From Kordia sp. SMS9 (GTDB lineage Bacteria; Bacteroidota; Bacteroidia; Flavobacteriales; Flavobacteriaceae), in the NCBI RefSeq assembly GCF_003352465.1, contig NZ_CP031153.1:4302001-4366000 (forward strand): a stretch of DNA of 64,000 nt, written 5' to 3'. Shown piece after piece: positions 1-8,700 of this stretch. A program made the position numbers and the translations under genes. Position 1 is the stretch's first letter; the number at the start of each line of letters is the position of its first letter. The notes beneath the pieces are model-generated. The model was not told where the DNA came from, made no database searches, and saw only the letters and a program-made list of their open reading frames with translations.

Positions 1-910
1 CACTTGTGAGTACAATATTGTCAATTCCCAATCGCACACCATTTGGAACATTTACATTTGCGTCATCATCAAAAGGTAAAAATTGCAATGTTTGCACCCC
101 TGAAGTTGTAGGCGTAAATGTAAACGATTGAAACGTCCAAATAAGATTGGTATTATTAAATGAGCTATTTGAAATGGTGACATCTGCTTGGAAAATTTGT
201 TGATTGTCGAGAAAAATGCGCCAATATCCTGTTCCATCTATCGCATTGCCTTGTTGTACATTTGCTTGATAAAACGTCATGGTATAGGTAACTCCAGCTA
301 CCAAATTTACTGTTTGTTGAATGCCTTCATGAAAAATGGGTGTATTACTACTTGTTGGATAATATTGATATAAGCCAGATATAAATGTATTTCCTTCTTG
401 CGGTATTCCAATTATTCCTGTTCCGGGACTAGGTCCATTGATGTCCGTCACATTTGGTGATGCAGAATTGGGACTACTCTGATTGGTTGCTTCACAGATA
501 GGACTATCTGCTGGAATCCACTGCCATGAAATGGGCAATGTAAATACGTTTGTATTTGGAGCCTCTAATCCTCCGTTTGATATGATATTATTAGTTTGTG
601 GACTAGACATCCCTTCGTCAATATCTAATATTCCATCATTATCATCGTCACGATCCATGGCATCTGGTACTCCATCACCATCAGTATCGACCATAGCAAT
701 TGCATTGGCACTTTTTACTGGTTGTACATTGACACATAAATCTTCATGTGAAAAAATACCTAAATTGTTATAAAATTGTATATTATTTGTATACTTTTTT
801 AGAGCATTTGCTTTACAGATACTATCTTTTTTAGGTTCCTTGTAATTTTGACTTATTGCAGATAGAGAACAGCACAGAAGTAGTACTGTGGTAACTTTTT
901 TTAGCTTCAT
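1..910 (-). CDS. Secreted protein with thrombospondin type 3 calcium-binding repeat (3' end off window)
   Basis: An open frame runs from an ATG at 908-910 to the left edge without a stop, giving at least 303 residues. The N-terminus is a signal peptide (MKLKKVTTVLLLCCSLSAIS, then Q). Residues about 97-118 carry the acidic motif DTDGDGVPDAMDRDDDNDG, a thrombospondin type 3 repeat that binds calcium and usually serves as a linker in flavobacterial surface proteins. The downstream part looks like a beta-sandwich, perhaps carbohydrate-binding, with strands such as GVTYTMTFYQANV and GVRLGIDNIVL. Such proteins commonly end in a T9SS sorting domain, which would lie outside the window. The exact substrate is unknown. 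Confidence 0.8.
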   Translation of the reverse strand, partial: MKLKKVTTVLLLCCSLSAISQNYKEPKKDSICKANALKKYTNNIQFYNNLGIFSHEDLCVNVQPVKSANAIAMVDTDGDGVPDAMDRDDDNDGILDIDEGMSSPQTNNIISNGGLEAPNTNVFTLPISWQWIPADSPICEATNQSSPNSASPNVTDINGPSPGTGIIGIPQEGNTFISGLYQYYPTSSNTPIFHEGIQQTVNLVAGVTYTMTFYQANVQQGNAIDGTGYWRIFLDNQQIFQADVTISNSSFNNTNLIWTFQSFTFTPTTSGVQTLQFLPFDDDANVNVPNGVRLGIDNIVLTS

Positions 911-1306
911 TTGGTAATCGGTTTTAATGGCAGTATTACTGTTTTTTGGTACTAATACCAATTTTAGGTTGCCGTTCTGCAATTTAAAAAATAATTATAG
1001 ATTTTGTAAGTATACATTTACTTTTTGTGGAATTAAGGTATTATACCAATTTACACATGAAATGATGTTTATAAACTCGTTCATTTGGCAGTATAGAAGT
1101 AATGCGGTAATTGCTTTCGCGATATTTACTGCTACAGTAATTGTCGTTGCTTCCATTGCAAAAACGGCACTTCCGTAGATTTTTTGAGTATTTTTTAAAC
1201 CTTTAGTTTGTATAAAACTATCTTTTTGTTTGTCAAGATGCGAAAACTATTTTGTAAGCGTTGTAGGTTTTTTGTGAGTGTTGGTTTTTATCGTAAAGAA
1301 AAAAAA
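911..1306. other. Intergenic region, no gene supported
   Basis: About 400 bp separate the start of the thrombospondin-repeat gene from the stop of the truncated T9SS gene. The only open frame (plus strand, 927-1178, 83 codons) has no recognisable domain and no convincing ribosome site, and I do not call it. The segment near 1044-1066 (taccaatttacacatgaaat) resembles a segment near 53809-53830 (taccaatttacacataaaat), so an intergenic repeat family is possible but weakly supported. Confidence 0.4.
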
Positions 1307-1960
1307 TTATTCTTTGACTATTTTATGGGTTAGAATTCCTGAATCGGTTTGAATTTTCATGAAATATATACCCGTAGACAAATCTTTCAAATCTGTTTGA
1401 TATTCTTTTTTAGAATTTGAAAAAGACTCTGATTTTAGTAACCTACCATTTGTATCTAAAATAGCGATCCTATTTATAGGCGATTTGCATTGGATAAAAA
1501 GCATATCTTTTGTTGGATTTGGATATATTGAAATCATGCTTTCTTTAAGTTCATCAATTGATAATGGGTTACTATATTCAAAATCATCCATGTATATTGA
1601 TCTATTTCTTACCCTTATAGCGAAATTTTTCCCGTAAGATTCGTTATAATTAGATACGTTTGCAAAATATTGAGTCATTTGGAACGTTGGTGAGACATCT
1701 CCTAAAACAGTAAATGTGGAATGATCGTCAGGATCTGTCATAAAACCATATTCCAAATAATTAAAAACTGAATTTGTACTTCCTCTTCCTAACCACAAAG
1801 AAATAGAACTATCTAAAGATAAATTATTTAATCTAGGTCCTATTAGCATTACATCTCTATAATAACTTGAGGCCAAGAAAATTGTATTTCCTATTCTATC
1901 AACATCGTATAAATTACTAACTGTAGCAGTTGTAGACGAACTTCTCGATAAAATCTCCAA
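1307..1960 (-). pseudogene. N-terminally truncated T9SS type A sorting-domain protein
   Basis: The open frame begins directly after an in-frame TAA. The first possible start is a TTG (1958-1960), and the product has no signal peptide, which a T9SS cargo protein needs. The C-terminal ~75 residues form a clear type A sorting domain (SIYPNPTKDMLFIQCKS ... GRLLKSESF ... LSTGIYFMKIQTDSG ... HKIVKE). The preceding part (WLGRGSTNSVFNYLEYGFMT, then DPDDHSTFTVLG) resembles the beta-sandwich surface modules of flavobacterial adhesins. I infer a 5'-deleted remnant of a larger secreted protein next to the peptide locus. A non-secreted short protein from the TTG is possible but unlikely. Confidence 0.6.
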
Positions 1961-2007
1961 TTATTAGGCAATTAATTATGAAATGTGGGCAGTATTGGTC
2001 CAAGAAT

Positions 2008-3093
2008 TTAATCATTAGTTTTCACCAATTCTTGCATCCCGTAATATTCAATGGCATTTTGTTTTAAAGGATTTATACTCCATTCCGTCCATTCATTAGT
2101 ATATGGATTGTATCCACATTTTAAAGGTTTGGCATAATCATTTTCTGGACTTTCCTTATACGCTCTGCAATCTGTACAAATGTATCTGAACTCACAATCT
2201 TTACATACTTCTATTTGATCTTTGGTAATATTCCAGTATTTTTTGAAGTTTTGATGTTCTAAAGCTTCTTGTAATTTTGTGTCTTTTATGTTGCCAAAGA
2301 TTTGCTGCATACTTGGACAATTTTTTATATTTCCTTCTCTATCGATTGAGATTTTACGATGAAGGCATGAATTATGGTTTACTGACTCAGTATACGTTGA
2401 CATGTTTATAGAAAAATAATTCCTATGGATTACTCCACAATTTTTCTCTGAATTGATATCTTTTTTTGAGTATATAACGGCTGCGTTGTCATTAAAGTCG
2501 CTAATTGTAACTTTATCTTCTTTGGCATTATAGATTACAATTTTCATTAACCTTGGGTATAATTTAAGTACATCTAAAAATTTAGTCTCTTTAATAGCAT
2601 CGTTGTATTTTACTAAACATTCAATGGATGTGATGGTAGATTCTATTTTTTTTATGAACTCAAGCGTTTCTATCAAATTAATCATAGAAAAAGATTCAAA
2701 AAATCTAAATTGAATTGCTAAGCATCTTAGCTCAGTAAGTTGAGAAATAATTTTTTGTATGGAACTTTCATTTCGTTCACTACAATCTATCACTGCATTG
2801 GTTACTGGTGCGCTATTGGAGTAAGAAGTATTTAATGCTTTGAACATTTCTATATGTTGCGAAAAAAAAACAAACTCATGTTCTACAAGAAATGCAAAAT
2901 ATTCATCGATGGTTTCATCATATTCATTTTTGTAAATAGCTTTGATTTCTTCGATGGTTTTGCCCTGATAGTTTGATAAAATTTCAAATAACGAGTTCGG
3001 AATAAATTTTATCTGGTGTCTTCGCAAATCACAAATCAATGACCTGGAGTGCCCTTTGACTGGAACACAACTTTTATGTAGTACTAATTTCAT
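2008..3093 (-). CDS. gwsS: Grasp-with-spasm system SPASM-domain peptide maturase (GwsS-like)
   Basis: This 361-residue protein works with the ATP-grasp ligase encoded upstream on a ribosomally made peptide. I place the start at the ATG at 3091-3093 (MKLVLHKSC). A longer frame to 3126 has only a TTG, and the MK..L....C.PVKG.SRS.ICDL opening fits the GwsS family. The ATG overlaps the stop of the small upstream gene (TAATG), so the two are probably translationally coupled. The C-terminal third has SPASM-type cysteines that could bind iron-sulfur clusters (NSCLHRKI, NCPSMQQIFGN, CKDCEFRYICTDCRAY, KCGYNP). I see no classical radical SAM CX3CX2C motif in the N-terminal half, so the chemistry is not settled by sequence alone. 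Confidence 0.85.
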   Translation of the reverse strand: MKLVLHKSCVPVKGHSRSLICDLRRHQIKFIPNSLFEILSNYQGKTIEEIKAIYKNEYDETIDEYFAFLVEHEFVFFSQHIEMFKALNTSYSNSAPVTNAVIDCSERNESSIQKIISQLTELRCLAIQFRFFESFSMINLIETLEFIKKIESTITSIECLVKYNDAIKETKFLDVLKLYPRLMKIVIYNAKEDKVTISDFNDNAAVIYSKKDINSEKNCGVIHRNYFSINMSTYTESVNHNSCLHRKISIDREGNIKNCPSMQQIFGNIKDTKLQEALEHQNFKKYWNITKDQIEVCKDCEFRYICTDCRAYKESPENDYAKPLKCGYNPYTNEWTEWSINPLKQNAIEYYGMQELVKTND

Positions 3094-3266
3094 TAATATT
3101 GTATCATCTTTGTAATGGGTTTCCAATGTATATCGGATACCATGAGTCGTTTGTTATCGTTTATTGTAACCATGCATCGCTGTACCAACTTTCCTCTCTT
3201 TAAATAAGATTCGTTTTGAACTGCTAAATGATGACTCACTGGGTATTTTTTTTCTTTCATATTCAT
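3093..3266 (-). CDS. Small 57-residue protein between ATP-grasp and SPASM genes
   Basis: An open frame runs from ATG at 3264-3266 (second ATG at 3258-3260) to a TAA at 3093-3095 that overlaps the gwsS start by one base. The product, starting MNMKEKKYPVSHHLAVQNES, is basic, has no signal peptide and one cysteine, and ends WKPITKMIQY. It lies 22 bp after the ATP-grasp gene and fills the otherwise unexplained gap to gwsS. Position and the TAATG coupling support a real gene. I do not recognise a family. It could be an adaptor or precursor-binding partner of the two enzymes, or a second small substrate, but that is speculation. Confidence 0.6.
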   Translation of the reverse strand: MNMKEKKYPVSHHLAVQNESYLKRGKLVQRCMVTINDNKRLMVSDIHWKPITKMIQY

Positions 3267-3288
3267 ATAGTTAATTTTAGATGGTGGT

Positions 3289-4230
3289 CTAATTTTTCAA
3301 AAAGAGTGCAATTTTCTTTTCTAGTTCGTAATTACAGTTGTAACTCATATCTGAAAATTGCCCAACAGGATTCACTTCCAAAAAAATAAAATTATCGTGT
3401 GTATCTACAATAAAATCTAAAGAACCACAATCAAGACTCAGGCGCTTCATTAATTTTTTTATCCTATTTTGAATATTTTTGGGCAAAATGAATGGTTCTG
3501 TTCTATTGGGTGTTTCATGATTATAGTTTCTGTAATCAACAGTGGTCATGTCATCATTTTGAGAAAAAATAGCTTTTGAAAACATTTCATCATTGATAAA
3601 AAAAGTGCGAATTTCAAATCGCTTTTCAATCTTTTTTTGAAATAGTGACAGTGTGAATTCCTTGTCTTTATTTGCTTCAAAATCGTACCCAAACGTTAAA
3701 TAATTCAATCTTTTTTCATGTTCTAAATGTTCAAAAGGTAAAGGAACAAGAAGTTTTGTTACGATGTTATCTTTGCCTAATCCTGCTAATACTTGATTGG
3801 AATTATCGGACAACATTGTCTCAGGAATTGTAAGACCACATTCTTTTGCTACATATAAAACCTCTAATTTGTTTACGTCAGTTCTAAAGGGATTCCCTAG
3901 ATGTCTTCTATTATTTATTAAAAGATAATTTACAAAAATTTCTATGGTCTGTTTGGTGTTTATATGATATTGCAAAAGATTTTTCTCTACATTCAAATCG
4001 AAATCATATACAATTTTAATTCTTCCTCTTCTAAACCAAATACTTTCAATGTCGTCCATACTAAAACGTACAGCATTATACGTAAACGTGGGTTTGTCAA
4101 AACCATCTGAGAAATTTACTTCAACTTCTTTATTCTTATCAATGATGAGAACTTTTTGCTTGTAAAAAGTCAACCATTTTAATACTTCATTTGTTGAAAT
4201 GTCTAATTTTTCGCTGATTATTAAGTGCAT
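3289..4230 (-). CDS. gwsG: Grasp-with-spasm system ATP-grasp peptide maturase (GwsG-like)
   Basis: A 313-residue ATP-grasp ligase of the graspetide group. These enzymes use ATP to join acidic side chains of a precursor peptide to hydroxyl or amine side chains as ester or amide crosslinks. Family-typical features are WFRRGR at about residues 65-70, a conserved asparagine-rich NNRRHLGNP segment, the central RFEIRTFFIND strand, and the C-terminal metal- and ATP-binding block LDFIVDTHDNFIFLEVNPVG (D, E and N ligands, about residues 272-291). The ATG overlaps the stop of the upstream lipoprotein-like gene (TAATG). The substrate is most likely the Cys/Thr/Asp-rich peptide encoded at 5273-5497. Confidence 0.9.
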   Translation of the reverse strand: MHLIISEKLDISTNEVLKWLTFYKQKVLIIDKNKEVEVNFSDGFDKPTFTYNAVRFSMDDIESIWFRRGRIKIVYDFDLNVEKNLLQYHINTKQTIEIFVNYLLINNRRHLGNPFRTDVNKLEVLYVAKECGLTIPETMLSDNSNQVLAGLGKDNIVTKLLVPLPFEHLEHEKRLNYLTFGYDFEANKDKEFTLSLFQKKIEKRFEIRTFFINDEMFSKAIFSQNDDMTTVDYRNYNHETPNRTEPFILPKNIQNRIKKLMKRLSLDCGSLDFIVDTHDNFIFLEVNPVGQFSDMSYNCNYELEKKIALFLKN

Positions 4231-5204
4231 TAATATTTTATTTCGTAGTATAACCTGTATTCATTATGAGGAAATTCACTATTGATCAATTGAATCTTAG
4301 ATTCATCATACCCAACATTGATGAGTAATGATTTTGATTGCTCTAATAAAGCGTGTCTTTTTTTGGCATCCTGAACAGAACAAAAGAGTGTCAAAACAGG
4401 ATGCTCTAAAGTTTCTAGATCCTTGTTTTGAATTATTTTATCAAATTCAATCTTAGTTAATTCAGCATTCATGTCAATTTGATCTTTGGAGGTGTATTCT
4501 GTAAAAATGAAAGGAATAATGTATCGTTGATTGATGATTAGGTCCAAATCCTCTAAGTTATGTCGAAAAGACAAATTGAACATATTATCAACCCTATGCC
4601 AATATTCTTTCCCGTTTTGTGCACTTTTCAATGCCATTATCGTATACTTTTTATACTCATTTGTGGGCATGTGAGAAACAATGATACTTAGTTTAGGATT
4701 TCCAGGAGTTTGTTTGATGTAATATTTACCTGGCCATTCTCCCAAACTATCAATAAGGTGTTGGAATTCGACCAAATTTAGAGAATCAATAGGTTTTACA
4801 ATGGAATCCCAAAGTGATTTTCTTAATCCTATTTTTTTTGCTTCCGTTGAACCTAAATTTTTGCTGTATATAATTTCAGTGAATCTATTTCTACTTTCTT
4901 GATCTCTATGCATGATTTGATCCAATTTTCCGACAACAGTTTCGGAATTTAGAGAGCTTTCGAAATTTTCCCAATGTAAATTGCATTGATCTCCATGCAA
5001 TTGTATCAATTTCTCTTTTGCGTCAATGCTTTTTACAGTACTATAAAGATCATTGACAATGGCGCAATCAGTAGCGTAATTATGATTTTTTATTAATTGT
5101 AAATCCCTTTTATAATCCATATAGGATATTGCTTCATGTGTACGTTGGTCTTTACAATTAGAAAAAATACCTAAAAGCAGAATGAATACATATTTTTTTT
5201 TCAT
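4230..5204 (-). CDS. Putative lipoprotein of the peptide locus
   Basis: A 324-residue protein starting at the ATG at 5202-5204 (MKKKYVFILLLGIFSNCKDQ). An upstream TTG at 5213 is less likely. The N-terminus is a short hydrophobic signal followed by a Cys in a relaxed lipobox (FSNC), so a lipid-anchored envelope protein is inferred. The rest is hydrophilic and alpha/beta in appearance, and I do not recognise a family. It sits between the precursor and the ATP-grasp gene and overlaps the latter, so it belongs to the operon. It could act in export, surface display or self-protection for the modified peptide. No peptidase or transporter motif is visible. Confidence 0.7.
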   Translation of the reverse strand: MKKKYVFILLLGIFSNCKDQRTHEAISYMDYKRDLQLIKNHNYATDCAIVNDLYSTVKSIDAKEKLIQLHGDQCNLHWENFESSLNSETVVGKLDQIMHRDQESRNRFTEIIYSKNLGSTEAKKIGLRKSLWDSIVKPIDSLNLVEFQHLIDSLGEWPGKYYIKQTPGNPKLSIIVSHMPTNEYKKYTIMALKSAQNGKEYWHRVDNMFNLSFRHNLEDLDLIINQRYIIPFIFTEYTSKDQIDMNAELTKIEFDKIIQNKDLETLEHPVLTLFCSVQDAKKRHALLEQSKSLLINVGYDESKIQLINSEFPHNEYRLYYEIKY

Positions 5205-5218
5205 AGAAATCAAAAAGA

Positions 5219-5251
5219 ATAAGTGCTCAATTCAGAAAATCAAGCACTTAT
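5219..5251 (-). terminator. Intercistronic hairpin after the precursor gene
   Basis: A 9-bp perfect inverted repeat (ataagtgct at 5219-5227, agcacttat at 5243-5251) lies between the stop of the precursor gene and the start of the next gene. On the minus strand it is followed by a moderately U-rich tract (ATTCTTTTTG). It probably acts as a partial terminator or mRNA stabiliser, giving more precursor than enzyme transcript. Confidence 0.55.
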
Positions 5252-5272
5252 GAAATTATAGGCTAAAAAGTA

Positions 5273-5497
5273 TTAACACTCACTAGTGATAATACTTCCT
5301 CTTTTCGTGTAAGAACATACATACGTATAAACTCCGTCATCACAATTGTCAGAATATATATCAGTTTGTGTATCTGTATAATCCCAGCCTGAGGTTGTAC
5401 ACGTTTCCGTACATGAAGATCCTCCGCCAGTTTTGCTTCTTACTTGATCAACTGAAATTTGACAATCCTTGAATTTGTCTAAACTTAATTTTTCCAT
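5273..5497 (-). CDS. Grasp-with-spasm family peptide precursor
   Basis: A 74-residue peptide starting at the ATG at 5495-5497. The leader (MEKLSLDKFKDCQISVDQVR, then SKT) ends in GGG at residues 24-26, a double-glycine-type cleavage region. The core (27-74) contains Cys 29, 33, 52, 61 and 74 and a run of Thr, Asp, Tyr and Ser (DYTDTQTDIYSD) suited to side-chain crosslinking by an ATP-grasp enzyme. It is the first gene of the operon, 68 bp ahead of the lipoprotein-like gene with a hairpin between them. No C39 peptidase/ABC exporter is visible in the window, so how the product leaves the cell is unknown. Confidence 0.85.
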   Translation of the reverse strand: MEKLSLDKFKDCQISVDQVRSKTGGGSSCTETCTTSGWDYTDTQTDIYSDNCDDGVYTYVCSYTKRGSIITSEC

Positions 5498-5518
5498 AAT
5501 TTATCGATTTTGAAATTA

Positions 5519-5539
5519 CCTACTCTGTTAGCTTTTCGG
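5519..5539 (-). promoter_or_regulatory. Leader motif shared with two other genes (copy 1)
   Basis: On the coding strand this reads CCGAAAAGCTAACAGAGTAGG and ends 21 nt before the precursor ATG. Near-matching sequences lie ahead of the genes starting at 15967 and 16534. The common core is (C/T)GAAAA, a short spacer, then AGAGTAGG. It may be a promoter or leader element. Nothing further can be seen in the rest of the 5498-5689 spacer. Confidence 0.5.
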
Positions 5540-5689
5540 TTTCCGCTTTTCATGATTTTTCGATGTTATGGGAGAATAAGTTTTTTAGGAATTATCTTAA
5601 AATTACAATTTATATTTAGAATTCCAAATCAATACTCACAAAAAGTTGATCTAAAATAATAAATATTAATCATTTATTAAATAATTTAC

Positions 5690-5758
5690 ACCTCCACAAA
5701 ACCATGTTGAAACGCATACGTCACCAACTCGGAAACAGAGTGAATGTTGAGTTTGCTA
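5690..5758 (-). repeat. 69-bp direct repeat, distal copy of the response-regulator 3' end
   Basis: Identical over 69 bases to 11294-11362, offset 5604 bp. It encodes the last ~23 codons of the adjacent LuxR-type response regulator (ending HGFVE), here followed by GTGTAA. It lies 12 bp beyond the stop of the large NTPase gene. The arrangement is what integration at a gene's 3' end, or a duplication accompanying an insertion, would leave. Confidence 0.9.
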
Positions 5759-5770
5759 CAAGAGATTTTA

Positions 5771-8700
5771 TTAAGCATTATTTTTTTTCTCACTAGTATT
5801 TACTGCAATATCTGAATTAAAAAAATCTTTGTAAGATTTGATCAACTCATTGTTAATATTTCTCTCTATTGATGCTTCATTTTCATTGGAATCAATGATT
5901 CCTGGAAAATATGACTTGTATTGATATACCCTAGATTTATGTTTTTCTAACTTTTTCTTAATACGATTTAGTTTTTTCCTAATAGACCCAGTATTCACAC
6001 GCATTCTCTCAGATGCCAATGCATGATGTGTTGAAATATCGTTATAATCATCTTCTAAAATATAGATTTCGTATAGTTTATCATTATAGGCTTTACTATC
6101 GGAATGCATTTGGACAACCTTATAATAATATTGGTTTGCAATTTCATAATGTGTTTTAGGCTCCAAATAAGATAAAATTTCAGAACCAAGAATGATCATT
6201 AGCTCCTTTTTAAAATTTTCAAAGTTACCAACTAATTGATCTGTTTTTTTGGTTTGCTCAAGAGGTTTAGAATTATGATTTCCATGCTTATCTGATTTTT
6301 TTGAGTTCTCAGCCGATTGATCTACTTCATCTTCCTTTACAGAAGATTTGGATTCATTATTATCTAATGAATCATATTTTTTTATTATGTTTTTATAATT
6401 TTCGTATACATTACACCAATCTGCCATTCTATCATGAGCCAATGCAATGTAAGAATATCCTATTACATAACCTGGATCATAAAGTTTAAACATTTTAATT
6501 AATTCTTGTAGACAGAATAAAGCCTCTTTCGTTAAAAATTCTATTATATCCTTTATTAAAATAGTAGATTCATTGGAATCTAAAATAAAAGCCAAATTAC
6601 TTTTAGTATGTTCTTGAAGACTCTTTTGGTTTGTTAATTTTGAATTTTCTGAAAAGTCCATTTCCATATCGAAAAAATCTTCTAAACCTAAGATATTTTT
6701 CATTATAAAATAACAGCGTTCAGTTCTATATTTCAATTCTAACATTCGCAAATATCTATTATTCATAGAAGAATAAGGAGATATTAGTCCCTTACTTAAT
6801 TTAAAATCTTTTAAAAATTTAGTATAATTTTTTTCTGTATTCTTCTGCCCTTTTTGTTCTTTTTCCTTTTGTCCTTTTTGAAACTCAATCTTTGTGTTTT
6901 TAATATTTGTTGAGTTCAGTTTCATTTTTATTTCTTCAACCAAAATTAATACTTCTCTATTATTAGAAGTATTACTTAAATTATTATATAAAATATTTCT
7001 TCCTACATCTTTATTTTCAAAAATTTCAAGAATCTCTCTATATTTGAGAATTTGAGGTCTATTTGCGATCTCATTATTCCAACTTGTTACCATAAATACA
7101 GTTTCTGCAACTTCTTCAATACTTCGGAAGTTTTGATCTTCAATTTGGATATTTAAAAATTTTTCAATTCTACTTAAATAATCATCATTTTTAACTATTT
7201 CACTTCCGCTTGTTTTATTTTTTTTAGAAACATCCGTATTAACTTTTGTTTCATCAATTTCATTTTTTTCATGCTCCTTATTGATTTCCACAAGATCTTT
7301 TATAAGGTACAGCATTTTTATTAAGTGTACTCCATAATAATAGTTGTGTCCTGATCTTTTAAATAGTGCTGCTGCAAGCTTGTATACATGAAAAACTGTT
7401 TGAGTTGTGAATAAATTATCATCGACCAACTCTATAAATTTTTTTATATTAATTTCTCTTTTTTCAATTTCTGTATTATTAATATCATTATCTAATATTT
7501 TAAATTCTTCTTTTGGTATTTTAAACTCTTCCTTTTTTAATGATGATAAGATACAATCTCCAAGTTTAGCTATTACAGTTGCCAAATAATACATTCGTTT
7601 TCCACTAATCATATCAATACATTCAGGCAATAAATATCCAGCACTCATAGCTAACAAATTTTCTTGTAATGATACTTTAGACTGAAGATTATCTGATTCT
7701 GAAATTATATTTTTTCTTTTTTTAATTTTTTTGATTATCCTACTCTGATGATTTAAGGTCAAGAAATAAATAGAATTCCAATAATAATTAAATGATGTTA
7801 AAGAAGGATAAAAATCGTATGGACGTTTTGTTATGTGTGGACTTTGTATTATATCTTTGTTGTAAATTTTATATTGCTGTTTTAGAATAATGTTATCTTC
7901 TTTATTTTTTGTTAAAAATGCTTCTAAATGATATTTTCTTATCTCAGATCTAAAAAAGTTTGGGTATTGACAATTTTTGTAAAACAAAATGCTTCCTACG
8001 TTATTGTAATAATCTGATTTTAAGTAATTTTTTCGATAGCTATATATACTTGGTATGTTTTTTAATTTATTTTTATTTGAATTTATTTTTTTACTAAATA
8101 ACTCTTTACCTGTATTCTCTTTAAGACTAATCAAAGACTTACTCTCTATCATTTGTAAAAAATCTTGCCTATTTTCAAATAAGCTATCATAGGTTACTCC
8201 ATCTACCCTAGACTTTTCAATAACGCCTAGCAATGCTATAAAAGGCATACTAATCAAGTTCATCTTTCTATGGTCATCTGAAACATCTAATTGAAAATTT
8301 TCTTCATTTACAACCATTTTTTCTAAGTATCTTTGTGTATCAAGAATCAATGTTTTGTATAGAGAAAATGCTGAGTCAAAAGCACGTATTTTTTCTAAAG
8401 TAAGACCTAATTTTAACTGATTTCTTAACCAAATTAAAAATTGATGTCTTGTTATTTGACCTTTAGTTACTGCAGTAGGAAATCGTAAAGATTGTATGGA
8501 CTCTGAATAATATATAATTGCTTCATCGTATTCTTTGTCGTAAAAATGTAAATCTCCCAATATAGTTTGAGTAAAACTTATGGCATGTACGAATTGATTA
8601 TCATCATGAATTGGTATGTATTTATCATATTTGTTCTCAAGTTCAATTAATCTTTTTTTATAATGTCGTTTTGTGAATAACGATTCATCCAATGTAAAAT

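Noticed and set aside
927..1178. Plus-strand 83-residue gene
   Set aside because: No ribosome site, odd composition and no domain; probably chance in AT-rich DNA.
3094..3126. N-terminal extension of GwsS from a TTG at 3126
   Set aside because: The family opening begins at the internal ATG, and the extra 33 bp are the end of the small upstream gene.
7738..7752. cctactctgatg as a fourth leader motif
   Set aside because: It lies deep within the NTPase coding region and lacks the second block.
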